NCBI GenBank assembly: GCA_033239125.1
Contig: BSWB01000003.1
Location: 103,932,320-103,996,319 of the forward strand
From: Fagopyrum homotropicum
Taxonomy: Eukaryota > Streptophyta > Magnoliopsida > Caryophyllales > Polygonaceae
DNA: 64,000 bases
Direction of reading: 5' to 3'
How positions within the stretch are numbered: the stretch's first letter is position 1; every line of letters begins with the position of its first letter. Positions 46,690 to 58,291 of this stretch are shown here, one piece after another. The translations under genes were made by a program, and so were the position numbers. The notes beneath the pieces are model-generated. The model was not told the origin of the DNA. It worked only from the letters and a program-made list of their open reading frames with translations, and did not search any database.

Positions 46690-48640
46690 GGACCGGGCGT
46701 CTATGCGTTGTCCAACTCTCCGAACAAAGGTATGCTTGGAGATGGAGATATTAAAAGTTAACCCGATTCGTAAAATCGATCCGATGAATTTGAATCTGCA
46801 TTCGACCTGACCCGAAAACTTGAAAAAAGAGAATATATGGAACCGATCCACTTGAAACCGATTTAACTCAAAGTAACAAATGACCCAAAGTATCCCAACC
46901 CGAATGACCCGATTAACCCGATTAACCCGACCCGAAGTAACCCGATAGCCCGAAGTGACCCACCCTGAGTAACCCGATCCGAAGTAACTCAGCCTGAAGT
47001 AACCCGACCCGAAGTGATCCGATAGTCCAAAGTAACCCGATAGCCCGAAGTAACCCGACTCGACGTAACCCGATCAGAAATAACCCGACCCAAAGTAACC
47101 CGATAAGTCAGAGTGACATAATTTATACTATAAGTTGATATTATAAGTCTATAATGACATATTAGATACATATTACATAATCCATTCTATAAGTCGGATA
47201 TCCAGATCTTGTTAAAGATCATTTCGATCAACAAATCACCCAAATATTTGTGGATAATTATTCAAAACGACTAAAATTATTTCCGCATAAATACCAAACA
47301 CATACAATACTTTTTAAAAATAGACATTTTAAAGATATTTTTTTTATTTTTTTATTTATTATATGATCTGTATATACATATATACATATTACATGATCCA
47401 TACTATAACTATAAGTCTAAAGTAACGATAATTTTAACTCATTAAAATAACTTTTGATTTTAATTTATGGTTTACTCATTACTTATTAAAAATAATGTCC
47501 AACTTCAATTTTCGATTTCCTATACAAGTATTAAAGTATACATATTACATAATACATAGTATAACTATATAAGTATATATGATGACGTTTTTTAAGTATT
47601 AACTTTTTTACCTTGTTGGAGAAAAGATATGTGTTAAAGTGTTAAAAATAAGTTTCTTTAAAAAAAACTTGTATCAATTATACGATTTTCACTTTCATTT
47701 AGATTAAGTTATGTGACTAATTGATTATGATATATTTTATTTTACACTTATAACAAATAAAAAAGGAAAAAAAAACATATATGGATCAAATGGATCAATC
47801 ACATTATATATGGATCAAATGGATAAGTCACATCAGATATATGGATCAAATGGATCAGTCGGATATCCAGATCCAGTTAAAGTCATTTTCAATCAAACAG
47901 ATCATACTAAAATCATTCCGTCAAACAAATCACCCAAGTATTCGTAGATAGCTATCCAAGCCGACTAATATCATTTTCACATACCATATTTTATAATTTG
48001 GATCAAACAAATCAATCAAATATCCACGGATTATTATCCGATTCGGTGAAAAATGTTAAATAGCTACATTCGAATAAAGTGTTACTTTCAAATAAAGTGT
48101 CAAATAATATATATTGTGTTTCCCACTAGTTTAAGAAAGTAATAGTTGATTAATATAAAACTAAATTGATAATATGACGGGTTATTGATCATAATCAAAT
48201 TAACTGATACACGATCCAAACCGGTATTAACATGAACAATTGATACTAAACCGACCTGACCCGAAACAAACCGTTAAAAAGAGATTGTTTTGACCCAGTC
48301 AGTTTGAACCCGAACAGTTGATATCCGATCCAAACCGACCCGACCCAAACAAGCTGCTAAAAAGAGAGAGCTTGTTTTAACCCGACTCGTTTGAACTTGA
48401 TCATGTTGTGGCCGACCCGAACTGACCCGTCGGCCCCGTTTGAAACCGCTATCAAGAACCAAGCTAAACCGACGCATTATGACATGAGAACCGAGTTTAC
48501 CCGATAATCCATTATAACCCGAACAATCGATACCCGACCCGAAACAATCCGGTTATTAACCAAGCATTTTTTTTACCTGACCCATTTCGACCCGAGCTTG
48601 TTGTGACCCGACCCGAATCATTGCCCCGTTTGACACCTCT
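46690..48640. repeat. CCCGA-rich repeat region with minisatellite
   Basis: From about 46880 to 47110 a degenerate unit CCCGAAGTAACCCGATAG and variants is repeated about ten times. Related words (ACCCGACCCGAA) return at 48180-48620. A segment containing TCGGATATCCAGATC and AACAAATCACCCAA is present twice (about 47192 and 47859). The right end, CCCCGTTTGACACCTCT, is of a type common at plant MITE ends, but I could not pair it with a left end. Confidence 0.5.
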
Positions 48641-48657
48641 ACTTGCAGATGATGTCG

Positions 48658-49275
48658 ATGATTCCGTAGAGAATCACGTCGCCTAAAGAAGGAAAGTCTT
48701 GACGATGGATGTGAGCATGTCGGCTACTTCATTTACCTCCGTAAAAATGTGTTGGATCTTAATATATGAGAAGTTCATGAGCATGTAAGAAATATCAAAT
48801 TTGATGAGGTCAATTTCCCAAGGAGGATTTCATAATTTGTTGATTGAATTAATAATAATAATAATCTTGTCAATTTTCATTTCCTAGGTCTTACGCAAAC
48901 CTTTCATTAATGCCCATTCTTCGGCATAGAGAATAAATGTGGTTCCACACTGTCCATATCCAAGAAAAATGGTGGTTGCACAGTATTCCTGAAGAATGTA
49001 TCCAAAAGCACACTTATCTTCGGAGTGCTTGGATTCATCAAAGTTGAGTTTGATCATTTCTTTGTCTAGATTATTTCAGCTGATATTTCTAGTCTTTCTT
49101 GTACCTGGTGTCGGATATTTTCTCTTGTCTCTTTTTCTATAAGCATCAATTCATTCATTTATTACGAAAAGAGATGTTTGATTTATTCCTGTTAACTTTT
49201 TATCATTGAAAATAAGATTGTTTCTAGAGATATAGACGGGACACACTATAAATATGCATTCAGCTTTAGGTTTTA
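48658..49275 (-). pseudogene. LINE ORF2 C-terminus / RNase H-like remnant
   Basis: On the minus strand: AECIFIVCPVYISRNNLIFN (end of the zf-RVT-like region), then IKLNFDESKHSEDKCAFGYI, LYAEEWALMKGLRKT, a stop, and after a short gap SYMLMNFSYIKIQHIFTEVN-EVADMLTSIV. This is the plant non-LTR retrotransposon RNase H order: catalytic Asp in NFD, Glu in the AE helix, and an Asp near VAD. Stops and an ATT repeat break it. Confidence 0.7.
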
Positions 49276-49299
49276 ATAATCTTTTTTTTTACATTTTTC

Positions 49300-49860
49300 A
49301 TAGTTCCCAAAGAGCGCTTTGTAACATTGGCCGATCAACCGCCCCCTTGGAGGCTGATTGACCGAATCATTTTTCTTTGATTAATAAAGCTTAGAGTATT
49401 ATTCAAGTATGTGTGGATAATTTGCATCTTTTGTAGAGTTTAGAGAACTCGATTGTATTGATATGTGATGCTGATTTGATTATATGAATGTTGGATGTAT
49501 GTCTATGACAATTATGGTAGTGTTTGTATTGTTTCTTGCAAAATGCGTGAGCCGAGTTTGGTATTTTCATTGACTATAGTTTTTTTAAGGTGTTGGTGGA
49601 AAAATATGTGAGTCTAGTCACTCATTCCTTCATACTTCATTCGTTGTGAAGAATAAGCAATGTCTTGGGTATGTGACAATCAACAGGGTGAAAACCATCA
49701 ATGTACATCAAACAATGTCTTAACCAACTGACGATAAAACGAAGTTGTCTTCCGCATAACATGATTTACATTCAACATGGAATTATCAATTGAGATATAT
49801 TGATATGCATGTTGTGGTTATCTTAATCATGTAATAGCTTTATTGATTGATATTTACTAT
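49300..49860 (+). repeat. LTR-retrotransposon relic, family G copy 3
   Basis: GATTAATAAAGCTTAGAG (49380), AAACGAAGTTGTCTTCCGC (49737), GGAATTATCAATTGAGATAT and GCATGTTGTGGTTATC (49807) correspond to copies at 38870-39830 (reversed) and 42820-43545. It is cut by, or adjacent to, element C at 49952. Confidence 0.5.
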
Positions 49861-49951
49861 CATTCTTCTATTTTTGAATTCTTCGTTTCTAGTAAGGAAA
49901 AATACAATATTTTCCCTCTCCTTTACTACTACCGATTTTACATGCTTTACC

Positions 49952-51765
49952 TGTAAGAGCCTTAGTTTTTAGTTGTTGAGTGGTACTGAGCAGGACCTAG
50001 CCGCCCCTGCGGGTCCGGTGGGCCGCCCCTACGGGTCCGTGGTCCGCCCCTGTGGCTTAGCAGGTCCGCCCCTGCGGTTTCATGCGGCTGCAGCCGTCTT
50101 TGTTGACCTCTTGACCGTGCTTTATCCCAGCTTCCTATATAAGCTTCCCTTGCTTCTGATGAAGGGTTTCTTCATCTTCTCCAACCTTCTTCTCCTCATG
50201 TTCATCTTCTTTTCTTCTCTTCTTCCTTTGATCATCTCCTTGGTGCATCTTTGGATCTTGTGTGAGTTTTGAGAGTGTTGTTGGGCTTGGATTGGTGATG
50301 ATAGATGTGATACTGCGCTATGGAGAGCTAGCTGAGGTTGTGTTGGTGTGGATCTTCCCTTCTGCTTAGGTTCCAGCTGTGGTGAGTTCTTCTCTTCTTC
50401 TTTCTTTCTTCCTTTCTTCCTCTTTAACTTAGGATTCACAAGCCTAGGCTTGTGTGGAGCTTTCCTAAACGTTTTGATGCTCATATATGTGTATATATGT
50501 ATGTGTATGCTTAGTGTATGACGAAGAGGTGAAGAAGAGCAAGTGAAGGATCGAAGAGAAGTCGAAGATCAACCCTCTGCACACCAGCCGCCCTTGCGCC
50601 GCCGCCCCTACGCCTGGGTTGAGCTGCCCCTGCGCCAGAGCTGGTCCGCCTTTGCGCCTCACTGGTGCAGCACCCTTGCGTCTCTTGCTTCCGTCGGTGC
50701 GTGTCCAGGGCATACCTACTTGGTATGTTTCCTTCCTTCCTTCCTTTCCTTTGGCCTTGGCTTTAGATATGGCTAGTCTAGTATGGTTAAGGGTGAGATT
50801 GATGAGATGTATGTTGGGAATGTTCCTTAGGCACTTGTGTGTTTGCTGAGGATCTGAGGTTTAGATGCGAGTTATAGTTGGGTATGGTTATGAGGTAAAT
50901 GAGACGCGTCTCCTAACCTTTGCAGCGTTTGACTTTGTGTATTCCTTACTTATGCAGGCGTTGATCGTTTCCTCGAGGGAAAACTGTGACGTGGTACATA
51001 TTTACAAGTTTTTAGGTAAGCCCATAGGACTTACTTAGCGAGCAGTTGCGGATTTGAGTGGTTGTAATGGTTGTGTATGTGTGCATATGATTGTTGCATT
51101 TATAACCTAAACCGGACTAGGATGACCACTTCATTACCTTATATGGACCAAGTGTATTATAACCGGACGGTGACCACCTTCCAAAGCTCGTCGAGAGTGG
51201 AGGAGGTGCTCGGAAGCCAGTAGCTCAAGGGGGAGGTAGATACCCATGCAAAACCGGGGTTAAAGGGGGAAGAGACGAGGTTCTTTAGGCTCCTCGTGTC
51301 ACAAAAGAAGTTGAATTAGTATTGGAATAACTTAAGTAAAGATAATAAACGGTTGTGTGTGTGACATTGCATATTGTGATGTGTTGATGTGTGTATGTGC
51401 TATTACTTCATTCTTATTCATTTCTGCTAGCTAACGGTTTTATGCCGTGTTGTAGATGATCTGCAGGTTAGGAGGACTACATAGTGATCCAGATGGGTGA
51501 TCAGCCGAGGGCTTCCGTATACTAGGTGGTGCATGGGTTTTTGGGGTGTTTTATCCTTGTATGGATATGTTGATGCTATTTTGTACTCGGCTATGTTTTT
51601 GTAAACCTTTTGGTTGTATATATTTATACCGTTTTATGTATTTGGTTTTAATCTATCTGTGCCTTGTTGTAAGATCCAATGAACTTGTTGTCAGGCTAGG
51701 GTCAAGATCCATTGTGAGATCTTAGCCCAGTAGCGCCCCGAGTCCTGCGGATTTGGGGTTTTACA
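49952..51765 (+). repeat. Element C 5' LTR
   Basis: 1814 bp from TGTAAGAGCC to GGGGTTTTACA. It includes four spaced CCGCCCCTGCGG words (about 49998-50078), a pyrimidine-rich tract, and five CCGCCCCTGCGC-like words (about 50580-50690). The final CTTGTTGTAAGATCC and the segment around 51000 match the LTRs at 61011 and 1-1761. Confidence 0.88.
49998..50078 (+). repeat. CCGCCCCTGCGG words in element C LTR
   Basis: CCGCCCCTGCGG, CCGCCCCTACGG, CCGCCCCTGTGG and CCGCCCCTGCGG are spaced 20-23 bp apart. They are the same word, in the same sense orientation, as in element A, though A and C belong to different Ty3 lineages. A second set (about 50580-50690) has the variant CCGCCCCTACGC. Confidence 0.85.
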
Positions 51766-51769
51766 AAGT

Positions 51770-51782
51770 TGGTATCAGAGCC
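51770..51782 (+). promoter_or_regulatory. Element C primer binding site (initiator tRNA-Met)
   Basis: TGGTATCAGAGCC five bases after the LTR is complementary to the 3' end of initiator tRNA-Met, the usual primer of chromoviruses. Confidence 0.92.
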
Positions 51783-51942
51783 TTAGGTTGTCAATAGTGG
51801 CACTTGCAATATGCAATAAAGGTGAAGTAGATAAATAAACGAAACCCGAAAAGGGTCTGTCTTTTCAAAAGGATTTTGGTTTTGAAGAAGTACAGTGTTT
51901 TGGGATAGTATGTACGGGAAGCCATCATCCTTTTGAGGATCT

Positions 51943-51948
<6 letters not shown>

Positions 51949-51982
<34 letters not shown>
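51949..51982 (+). repeat. (TA)n tract in element C leader
   Basis: Short TA microsatellite between primer site and gag. Confidence 0.9.
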
Positions 51983-51986
<4 letters not shown>

Positions 51987-52062
51987 CATGTGACCTTAAG
52001 TATTATATAACTATACATATGGCATATATATAGCCTTATATGTTAGGTGTGCATACCCGCAG

Positions 52063-53280
52063 ATGGTTCAGACTAGAGCGACATCTACAGTTGTACGAGG
52101 TAGAGATATACCACTTCTTCCTCCAGTAGTGATAGATCAGGGATCAGCTCCTGCTGTTGATCCCCCGATAGTAGAGGATGTACACGAGGAGGTAGTTGAG
52201 AGCGTCGTTCCTGAGACTAGGAGCGGTGGAGCTGGGAGACAGAGATCATAACGAGTCCAGTTAGATGACTCGGATCATGTCTCTATGAGGGGACAAGAGT
52301 TCTGCGCGTACATCGGACGAGTGGAGGAGGCTGCCAGAGCGGGTAGATGTGCCCCGGATCTGCCAACACATATGGGATCTTTTGAGATGTCCCAGAGAGC
52401 TACTCAGGTGCCAGTTACACCGGCACGTGCTGCTGAGGTTGTTAGAGCTTCAGAGGAGTATAGAGGGCCTCGACCAGACACTTGGTTGAAGGCATTTCAT
52501 CAGTTGGGAGTACCACCTTTCTTTGGGAATGTGGGATTGGAGACGGAAGTCTGGATTGGACATGTGGACTCATCTCTTGAGTCTATCAGATGTCTAGAGG
52601 ACAAACGGATAGAAGTAGTACAAACTCTACTCCGTGACCTAGCTCAAAAGTGGTAGAGGACCATGCGGGTTCAAGCCACTAGCTATGACTAGATGCGGAG
52701 TATGATCAGAGAGCGTTTCTGCCATGCCTCTCCAAGGAGGGAGAAATTGCAGGATTTTGTCAAGGCAGGCTTCGAGGATGTGCCGATAGTAGATGCCATT
52801 GGTCGTTTCCATACGGAGATGGCATTATTGGGTCCAGTTGCACCGTCTGAGGACCAACACATGTATCTATTCTCCCGCCGACTAAGGGAGAGTACACGTT
52901 CTTACATGGCGGGATATCATTGCGAGTCTTTGACAAACTACCAAGATAGAGCCTCAGCTTACGAGCGTGAGCGGGCTAGCCAAAGGAGGACTTCTCATAC
53001 GGGATGGTCTGAGAAGAGACAACATACAAGACAAACAAGTACAAGAGCATCTGGATACGGGCGAGACTAGTCTCAGGGCCGCTCGAGTTATCCAGTGTCT
53101 GCACAGACTTCTACGAGAGGCCGTCAGTGTTATAATTGTGGAGCGTATGAACATGTGAGGACTGATTGCCCGAGAGCACCATTCACTTGCTTCTCTTGAA
53201 GGAAGCCAGAACATAGAGCTACATTCTGCCGTCAGGGCAAGACGCCATCACAACAGGGATCTTCACCTGTTGGTGCAGCA
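52063..53280 (+). pseudogene. Element C gag
   Basis: One frame runs from MVQTRATSTVVRGRDIP at 52063 to the zinc knuckle CYNCGAYEHVRTDC (about 53128) with five stops and no frameshift. The capsid part is PPFFGNVGLETEVWIGHVDS, MRSMIRERFCHASPRREKLQ and MALLGPVAPSEDQHMYLFSR. The stops (TAA, TAG, TAG, TAG, TGA) all fit single transitions from Gln, Trp or Arg codons. Confidence 0.87.
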
Positions 53281-53397
53281 GGAGGTGGGCAAAGACCGCC
53301 TCAACACCAGACATAGGGACAATAGAGAGTCCCAGATCATCCGGCTACTCAGGGTTCTGCTCCAGGACCGAGTAGAGGCAAAGGTAACAGTGATACC

Positions 53398-53880
53398 AAA
53401 GGAGCTCGAGGTCGGGTTTTTTGAGCTGAAGAGTGCTGAGGAGCCGCCAACACCAGCTGCTACATGTACCATTCTGATTCATGGTGTACATGTTAGAGTT
53501 CTGTTTAATACGGGTGCTACGTACTCTTTCATATCTAATACGTGTGTGGATAGACTAACCTTAGATACAGTAGAGGGTAGACATTTCTTGATAGGGTTAC
53601 CAGATGCGGTCAAGTTAGAGGTACCCGAGAGGTACATGGTTGTCCTATACATTTAGGAAACCGTGATTTTGTTGTGGACTTATTTGTTATGCCGCTGGTG
53701 CATGACGAAGTCATTTTGGCTATGGATTGGATGAATAGGCATCATGCAGTGTTAGATGTGGGTAGGAAGACCGTGACGGTCTCTACCGAGTTGGGTCAGA
53801 TAGAGGTCTTCCGAGGTTGAGACCTTGGAAAGACGGGTATGTTTATCAGTGCAGTACATGCAATGAGATTGATTGCACAA
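53398..53880 (+). pseudogene. Element C protease
   Basis: FELKSAEEPPTPAATCTILI, then VHVRVLFNTGATYSFISNTC. The active site is NTG instead of DTG/DSG. It continues FVVDLFVMPLVHDEVILAMD after a frame change near 53655, a typical protease C-terminus. A T-run near 53413 marks the shift from the gag frame. Confidence 0.82.
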
Positions 53881-53897
53881 GGTTGTGAGGCCTTCTG

Positions 53898-55303
53898 GTG
53901 TTATGCCATGAAGGAGCGCGAGCGTTAGAGGACATCCCAGTGGTCTGCGAGTTTCTGGATGTGTGTGCTGAGCCATCCAGTTTGCCGCCTCAAAGGAGCG
54001 TAGACTTCGGTATCGAGTTGGAGTGTGGTACGAGACCGATCTCAAAGGCCCCATACAACATGACGTCTGTCGAATTGTTAGAGCTGAAGAAGCAACTCGA
54101 GGAGTTGACTGAGAAGGGATTCATCCATCCTAGTGTATCCCCGTGGGGAGCACCTGTCCTCTTCGTGCGGAAGAAGGACGAATCGTTGAGATTGTGCATC
54201 GACTACAAAGAGCTGAACAAGTATCCTTTGCCTCACATTGATGACTTGTTAGATCAACTTCAGGGAGCGACTGTGTTCTCTAGGATTGATTTGAGCTCGG
54301 GATATCACAAACTGAGGGTGAGAGAGCAGGATGTGCATAAGATGGCATTTCGGACTCGGTATGGCCACTACGAGTTTGTAGCGATGCCATTCGGGCTCAC
54401 GAATGCACCCGCCGTCTTTATGGAGTTGATGAATGGTATATTCATCGACTTTTTGGATCAGTTTGTGGTGGTCTTCATAGACGACATCCTGGTGTACTCT
54501 CGTAGCAGAGAGGAACATGCAGGACATCTGAGGACAGTGATGCTAGTCTTGAGGGATGGAGAACTGTACGCTAAGTTCTCTAAGTGCGAGTTCTGGATGC
54601 CAGAGGTAGCATTTCTGTGTCATGTTGTCTCCGCCGAAGGGATCAAGGTTGATCCGGTGAAGATTGAGTCAGTTGCAGCATGGACGACACCGACGAACGT
54701 CAAGGAAGTGCGTAGCTTTCTTGGTCTGGCCGGTTATACCGATGATTTGTGGAGGGATTCTCTATGATTGCCCGTCCACTTACGAGTCTGTTTTGGAAGA
54801 CTACCCGGTTTGTATGGTCCAAGCTGTGTACTCAGAGTTTTGAGGAGTTGAAGAGACGTCTGACTTCCGCTCCCATCTTAGCACAACCGGAGGGCACAAA
54901 GGATTTTGTAGTCTACAGTGATGCATCCAAGCTAGGCTTGGGATGTGTTCTGATGCAGCATGACAAAGTGATTGCTTATGCATCTAGAAAACTAAAGACT
55001 ATGAGGAGAACTACCCGACTCATGATTTGGAGTTGGTAGTGGTAATTCATGCTTTGAAAACGTGGAGACATTACCTGTACGGTGCTACATGTCAGATCTT
55101 CACACATCATAAGAGTCTGAAGTATATTTTCACGCAGTGGGAATTGAATAACCGCTAGCGTAGATGGCTTGAGCTGATCAAGGACTTTGACCTTGAGATT
55201 CAGTACCATACAGGGAAGACGAATGTCGTCGCTGACGCTCTGAGTCGGAAGACGCCTCGAGAGAAGGCGATTGGGAGATTGACAGTTCAACCCCAACTTT
55301 AGA
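53898..55303 (+). pseudogene. Element C reverse transcriptase and RNase H
   Basis: RT open from 53898 to about 54740: RPISKAPYNMTSVELLELKK, LRLCIDYKELNKYPLPHIDD, SSGYHKLRVREQDVHKMAFR, VAMPFGLTNAPAVFMELMNG and the intact box VVVFIDDILVYS. A frameshift near 54740 precedes RNase H (KDFVVYSDASKLGLGCVLMQ); stops follow near 55157 and 55300. YHTGKTNVVADALSRK, the RNase H end, is recognisable (about 55203-55250). The KLN of the RT box reads ELNKYPLPHID, shortened by a few residues. Confidence 0.9.
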
Positions 55304-55309
55304 GAGATC

Positions 55310-55698
55310 TAGCTTGGCTAGAGATGGACTTCTAGGTTCATAATGAGGATGCCTAGTTGAGTACCTTAGAGGTTCTGCCTGATCTGTTGGGTGAGATCCA
55401 ACAAAAGCAGGGCACCTGTCCGACGTTGATGAGGATACGAGATAGGATGTCTCGTGGTGAGGCACCACAATTCTCCATAGGAGCTGATAGAGTGTTGAGA
55501 TGCCGCAACCGTGTCTATGTACCCGCAGATGCGGATTTGAGACAAAGGATTTTACAGGAGGCTCACTCCACACCTTACTTTGTACACCCAGGTGCGAGTA
55601 AGATGTATCAGGATGTGAGACGTTCATACACGTGGGGAGGGTTGGAGCCCGATGTGGCCAGATTTGTGGCTCCGTGCGCGGTTGTTCGCTCCAAAAGG
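55310..55698 (+). pseudogene. Element C integrase N-terminus, truncated
   Basis: RVYVPADADLRQRILQEAHS, then PGASKMYQDVRRSYTWGGLE and FVAPCAVV: the zinc-binding part of Ty3 integrase. It ends where element E starts; catalytic core and chromodomain are absent. Confidence 0.82.
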
Positions 55699-57381
55699 TG
55701 TGCAAATAAGCTTTAAATTTTTATACCTAAAATAAAAGCAAAAGCGAACCCGTAGTGTACGGATCAATCGCAATATAAGAAAATATTCCCGGGTCGATCA
55801 CATGAATTTGGTGAGAATAAATTCAGCAAAGCAATCTAACTTTAAAAGCGTGCAATAACAATGATCAAAATACAATGAATAAGATATAAGAATAATTGGG
55901 GAAACGCAAATTCTAAAGATCAAAGTATCCGATTATGGTATTCGATTCAAGATGTCTATAGATGTGTAAAGGACAGAGTTGGATAACAAAGGTATTTATT
56001 CTTCGGTAGGATGTCGTCCGGTGAAGATCCAACATCCTTTTGTCCCAACCCAAGGATTCTACTTAACGGATGTTGAGTCTCGTCAAGAAGATTTCATAAG
56101 GATAGGATTCAACTCTCATACCAAACCAAAACCCAAGGAAGCTAAAAGAAATCACAAAGGTACATGCTATGACCCTGTCCACATTAATAGAGGGTTTTGA
56201 ACCCCCTATTACCTAGAATGGTTCAACAAGACTAGGGTTTAGGCAATCTTTAACTTTTGGTAAAGGTAAAAGCGAAACGTGCACGACAAAAGAAACCATG
56301 GCGGAAATTTGGGAAATCACGGCCGTGGAAATCAAGAACAGCCCGTTGAAACTCCTCTGCGGCGGTTAAATCACAACTCTCAAGGTCCAATCTATTTGTA
56401 AAGGTTAATCTATCATCATCTAAACCACAACCTTCAAACAATCACCCTAAAATCGCAAGGAATTTAGCCAACAATCATCATATTCAAGTCAACAATCATA
56501 TATGAAATCAAGAATGGAATGAAACCAATAAAACTCAAGAAAACACAATAATTTCCAAACAACGAATCATCAAATATCATAAATTGAATCCAATCAAATA
56601 AAAAATATTCAATCTTTAATCAAAAGGGCAAAATAAATCAAGAACCTAAACTTCTTCAAGAATCCTTCTTCCAATCTTCCTCCAACTGTTGTTGTCGTAC
56701 GAGTTGTCAATCCGTGTCAACGGCGTAGAAAGCCAACTTCCGTGGGGTGTCAATCCACGTTGAAGGGCATCTTCTATGAGCCGTCGGTGTGAGAGTTTCT
56801 GATGGGAGATATGTGATATTGGCTGCATCCTCAATGTTGAAGGTAATAGGACATTTATAAGGATAAATCTAGAGTTTCTAAGCATGGGTTAAAAATAGAT
56901 CGCATCTAAAAGATAAACCCTATCTTAAGAGATAAACCCTAAATTAAAGATAAAACCCTAAATTAAAGATAAAACCTACATATTTAGGCCCAAAAGATAT
57001 TGAGCCCGCTGGTATGAGAGATTACTTTGGCATGTAGTATCAGAAAACACTTTTGCACGGTATCAGAATCCACTCTGGAGTATTATACGGTATCAGAGAT
57101 CACTCTGGCGCGGTATGAGAAAATACTTTGGCGCGGTATCAGAGTTCACTCCAACTTCTTCCTAGCTCCTTTTATTGCTCCCTGTATCAAGGCTTAATCC
57201 TTAAATGTGCCATTTTGCTCCATAATTCGCCATTATACCTACAAATGCAATAAAACTTTGTGTAGATCTCTATTCTAATAATATAGGTGAATATAACCAC
57301 AATTTTCATGAATGTATGTCTATGCATGTAAAATAAAGGGAAAATGACATGCCTAAATATAGGTCATAATTCATGTCTTCA
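55699..57381 (-). repeat. Element E 3' LTR
   Basis: About 1683 bp from TGTGCAAATAAGC to CATGTCTTCA. It carries GGAAATCACGGCCGTGGAAA near 56313 (word of element B) and a 23-bp-type tandem repeat at 57010-57153. Confidence 0.8.
57010..57153. repeat. Tandem repeat CGGTATCAGAGATCACTCTGG
   Basis: About six imperfect units of 22-30 bp, for example TGGTATGAGAGATTACTTTG, CGGTATCAGAATCCACTCTG, CGGTATCAGAGATCACTCTG, CGGTATGAGAAAATACTTTG and CGGTATCAGAGTTCACTCC. Two units contain GGTATCAGAG (57089-57098, 57135-57144), the core of the tRNA-Met primer site. Confidence 0.85.
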
Positions 57382-57386
57382 AAATA

Positions 57387-57420
57387 CCCCATACTTGCCT
57401 CTTGCTTGTCCCCAAACAAG
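57387..57420 (-). promoter_or_regulatory. Element E polypurine tract with upstream hairpin
   Basis: Sense-strand AAGTATGGGG (57396-57387) is next to the 3' LTR. Four bases upstream is a hairpin with 8-bp arms (57401-57408, 57413-57420, one mismatch) and a GGGA loop on the sense strand. Confidence 0.75.
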
Positions 57421-58291
57421 GTTCAAACTTAAGATACAAGATGACATTGATTATGAATATGCAAAAACAAAGAAAAACCACAATATTTTTGGTTGTTCTT
57501 CTATGCGTAAATTACCCTCAAAAGATTTTTTCTTCATAGCCGATGATAAATCAATATATGATCAAAAAGAAAAACATCATGGGAAGAGTAATCACACTTT
57601 GCAAGAAAATCATACATGCATCATAACTTGCAATATATCAAAATCAATTATGAGGAATCTAATTTAGACCACAAAGCCAAACAACATACTCAAAGATCTT
57701 AAGATCTTTCAAATGAAAGTCAAGAAACGTGTTAGGGTGAGGAGTGTATAGGATATGTGGTGCAAAATCCGGGAGAAAAAGGATAGTAACATCACAACTT
57801 CGTTAAGGAAACTTCAACACCCACCAATAAGCTCTTTTTCTCTTCTTTTTCAAATTTTTTTTTACTTTCCCTTTTGAGAACAAGGACAAAGGTGCACAAT
57901 AACCGAAGTCTAGGAAATCAGCATCCCTTAATTTTTCGAGGTGCCTCAAACCGTAATGCACATACGATGACTCATTAAGAATATCGCTTAATCTGACTTT
58001 GACAAGACACAAACACCCGGCTATGTGAATGGTGCCGAGTTACTCATCATCATGATTGATTTCCCCAAACCTATTTTCTAACACACTTTCACCACATTCA
58101 ACTTCAAACTTCACAATTTTTACGCGATTGCATCCTAATTCCCGGATAGGTAAAAAGATACAAAATATATACATGAAGAGCTGGAAGGTGAATTAAGAAG
58201 AAGAAAGGAATGAAAATCGAAGTGCCTTAATCATATCAATAAGAAGTGCAAGAACTTATAAAGCGGTTTCAACCTTCAACACTCAACATGA
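57421..58291. other. Element E 3' noncoding region
   Basis: No ORF of note. It includes the block 57994-58044 shared with B at 12472-12523. Confidence 0.6.

Larger units (their letters stand above)
49952..55698 (+). mobile_element. Chromovirus (Tekay-like) element C, 3' part displaced
   Basis: LTR (49952-51765), initiator tRNA-Met primer site, gag with CCHC knuckle, protease, RT, RNase H and the start of integrase in plus orientation. It stops abruptly in integrase at 55698, where element E begins. Its remaining integrase, chromodomain and 3' LTR should lie beyond E, outside the window. Many in-frame stops; not functional. Confidence 0.9.

Noticed and set aside
46900..47110. Interstitial telomeric repeat
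   Set aside because: The unit is CCCGAAGTAA or ACCCGA, not the plant telomere CCCTAAA.
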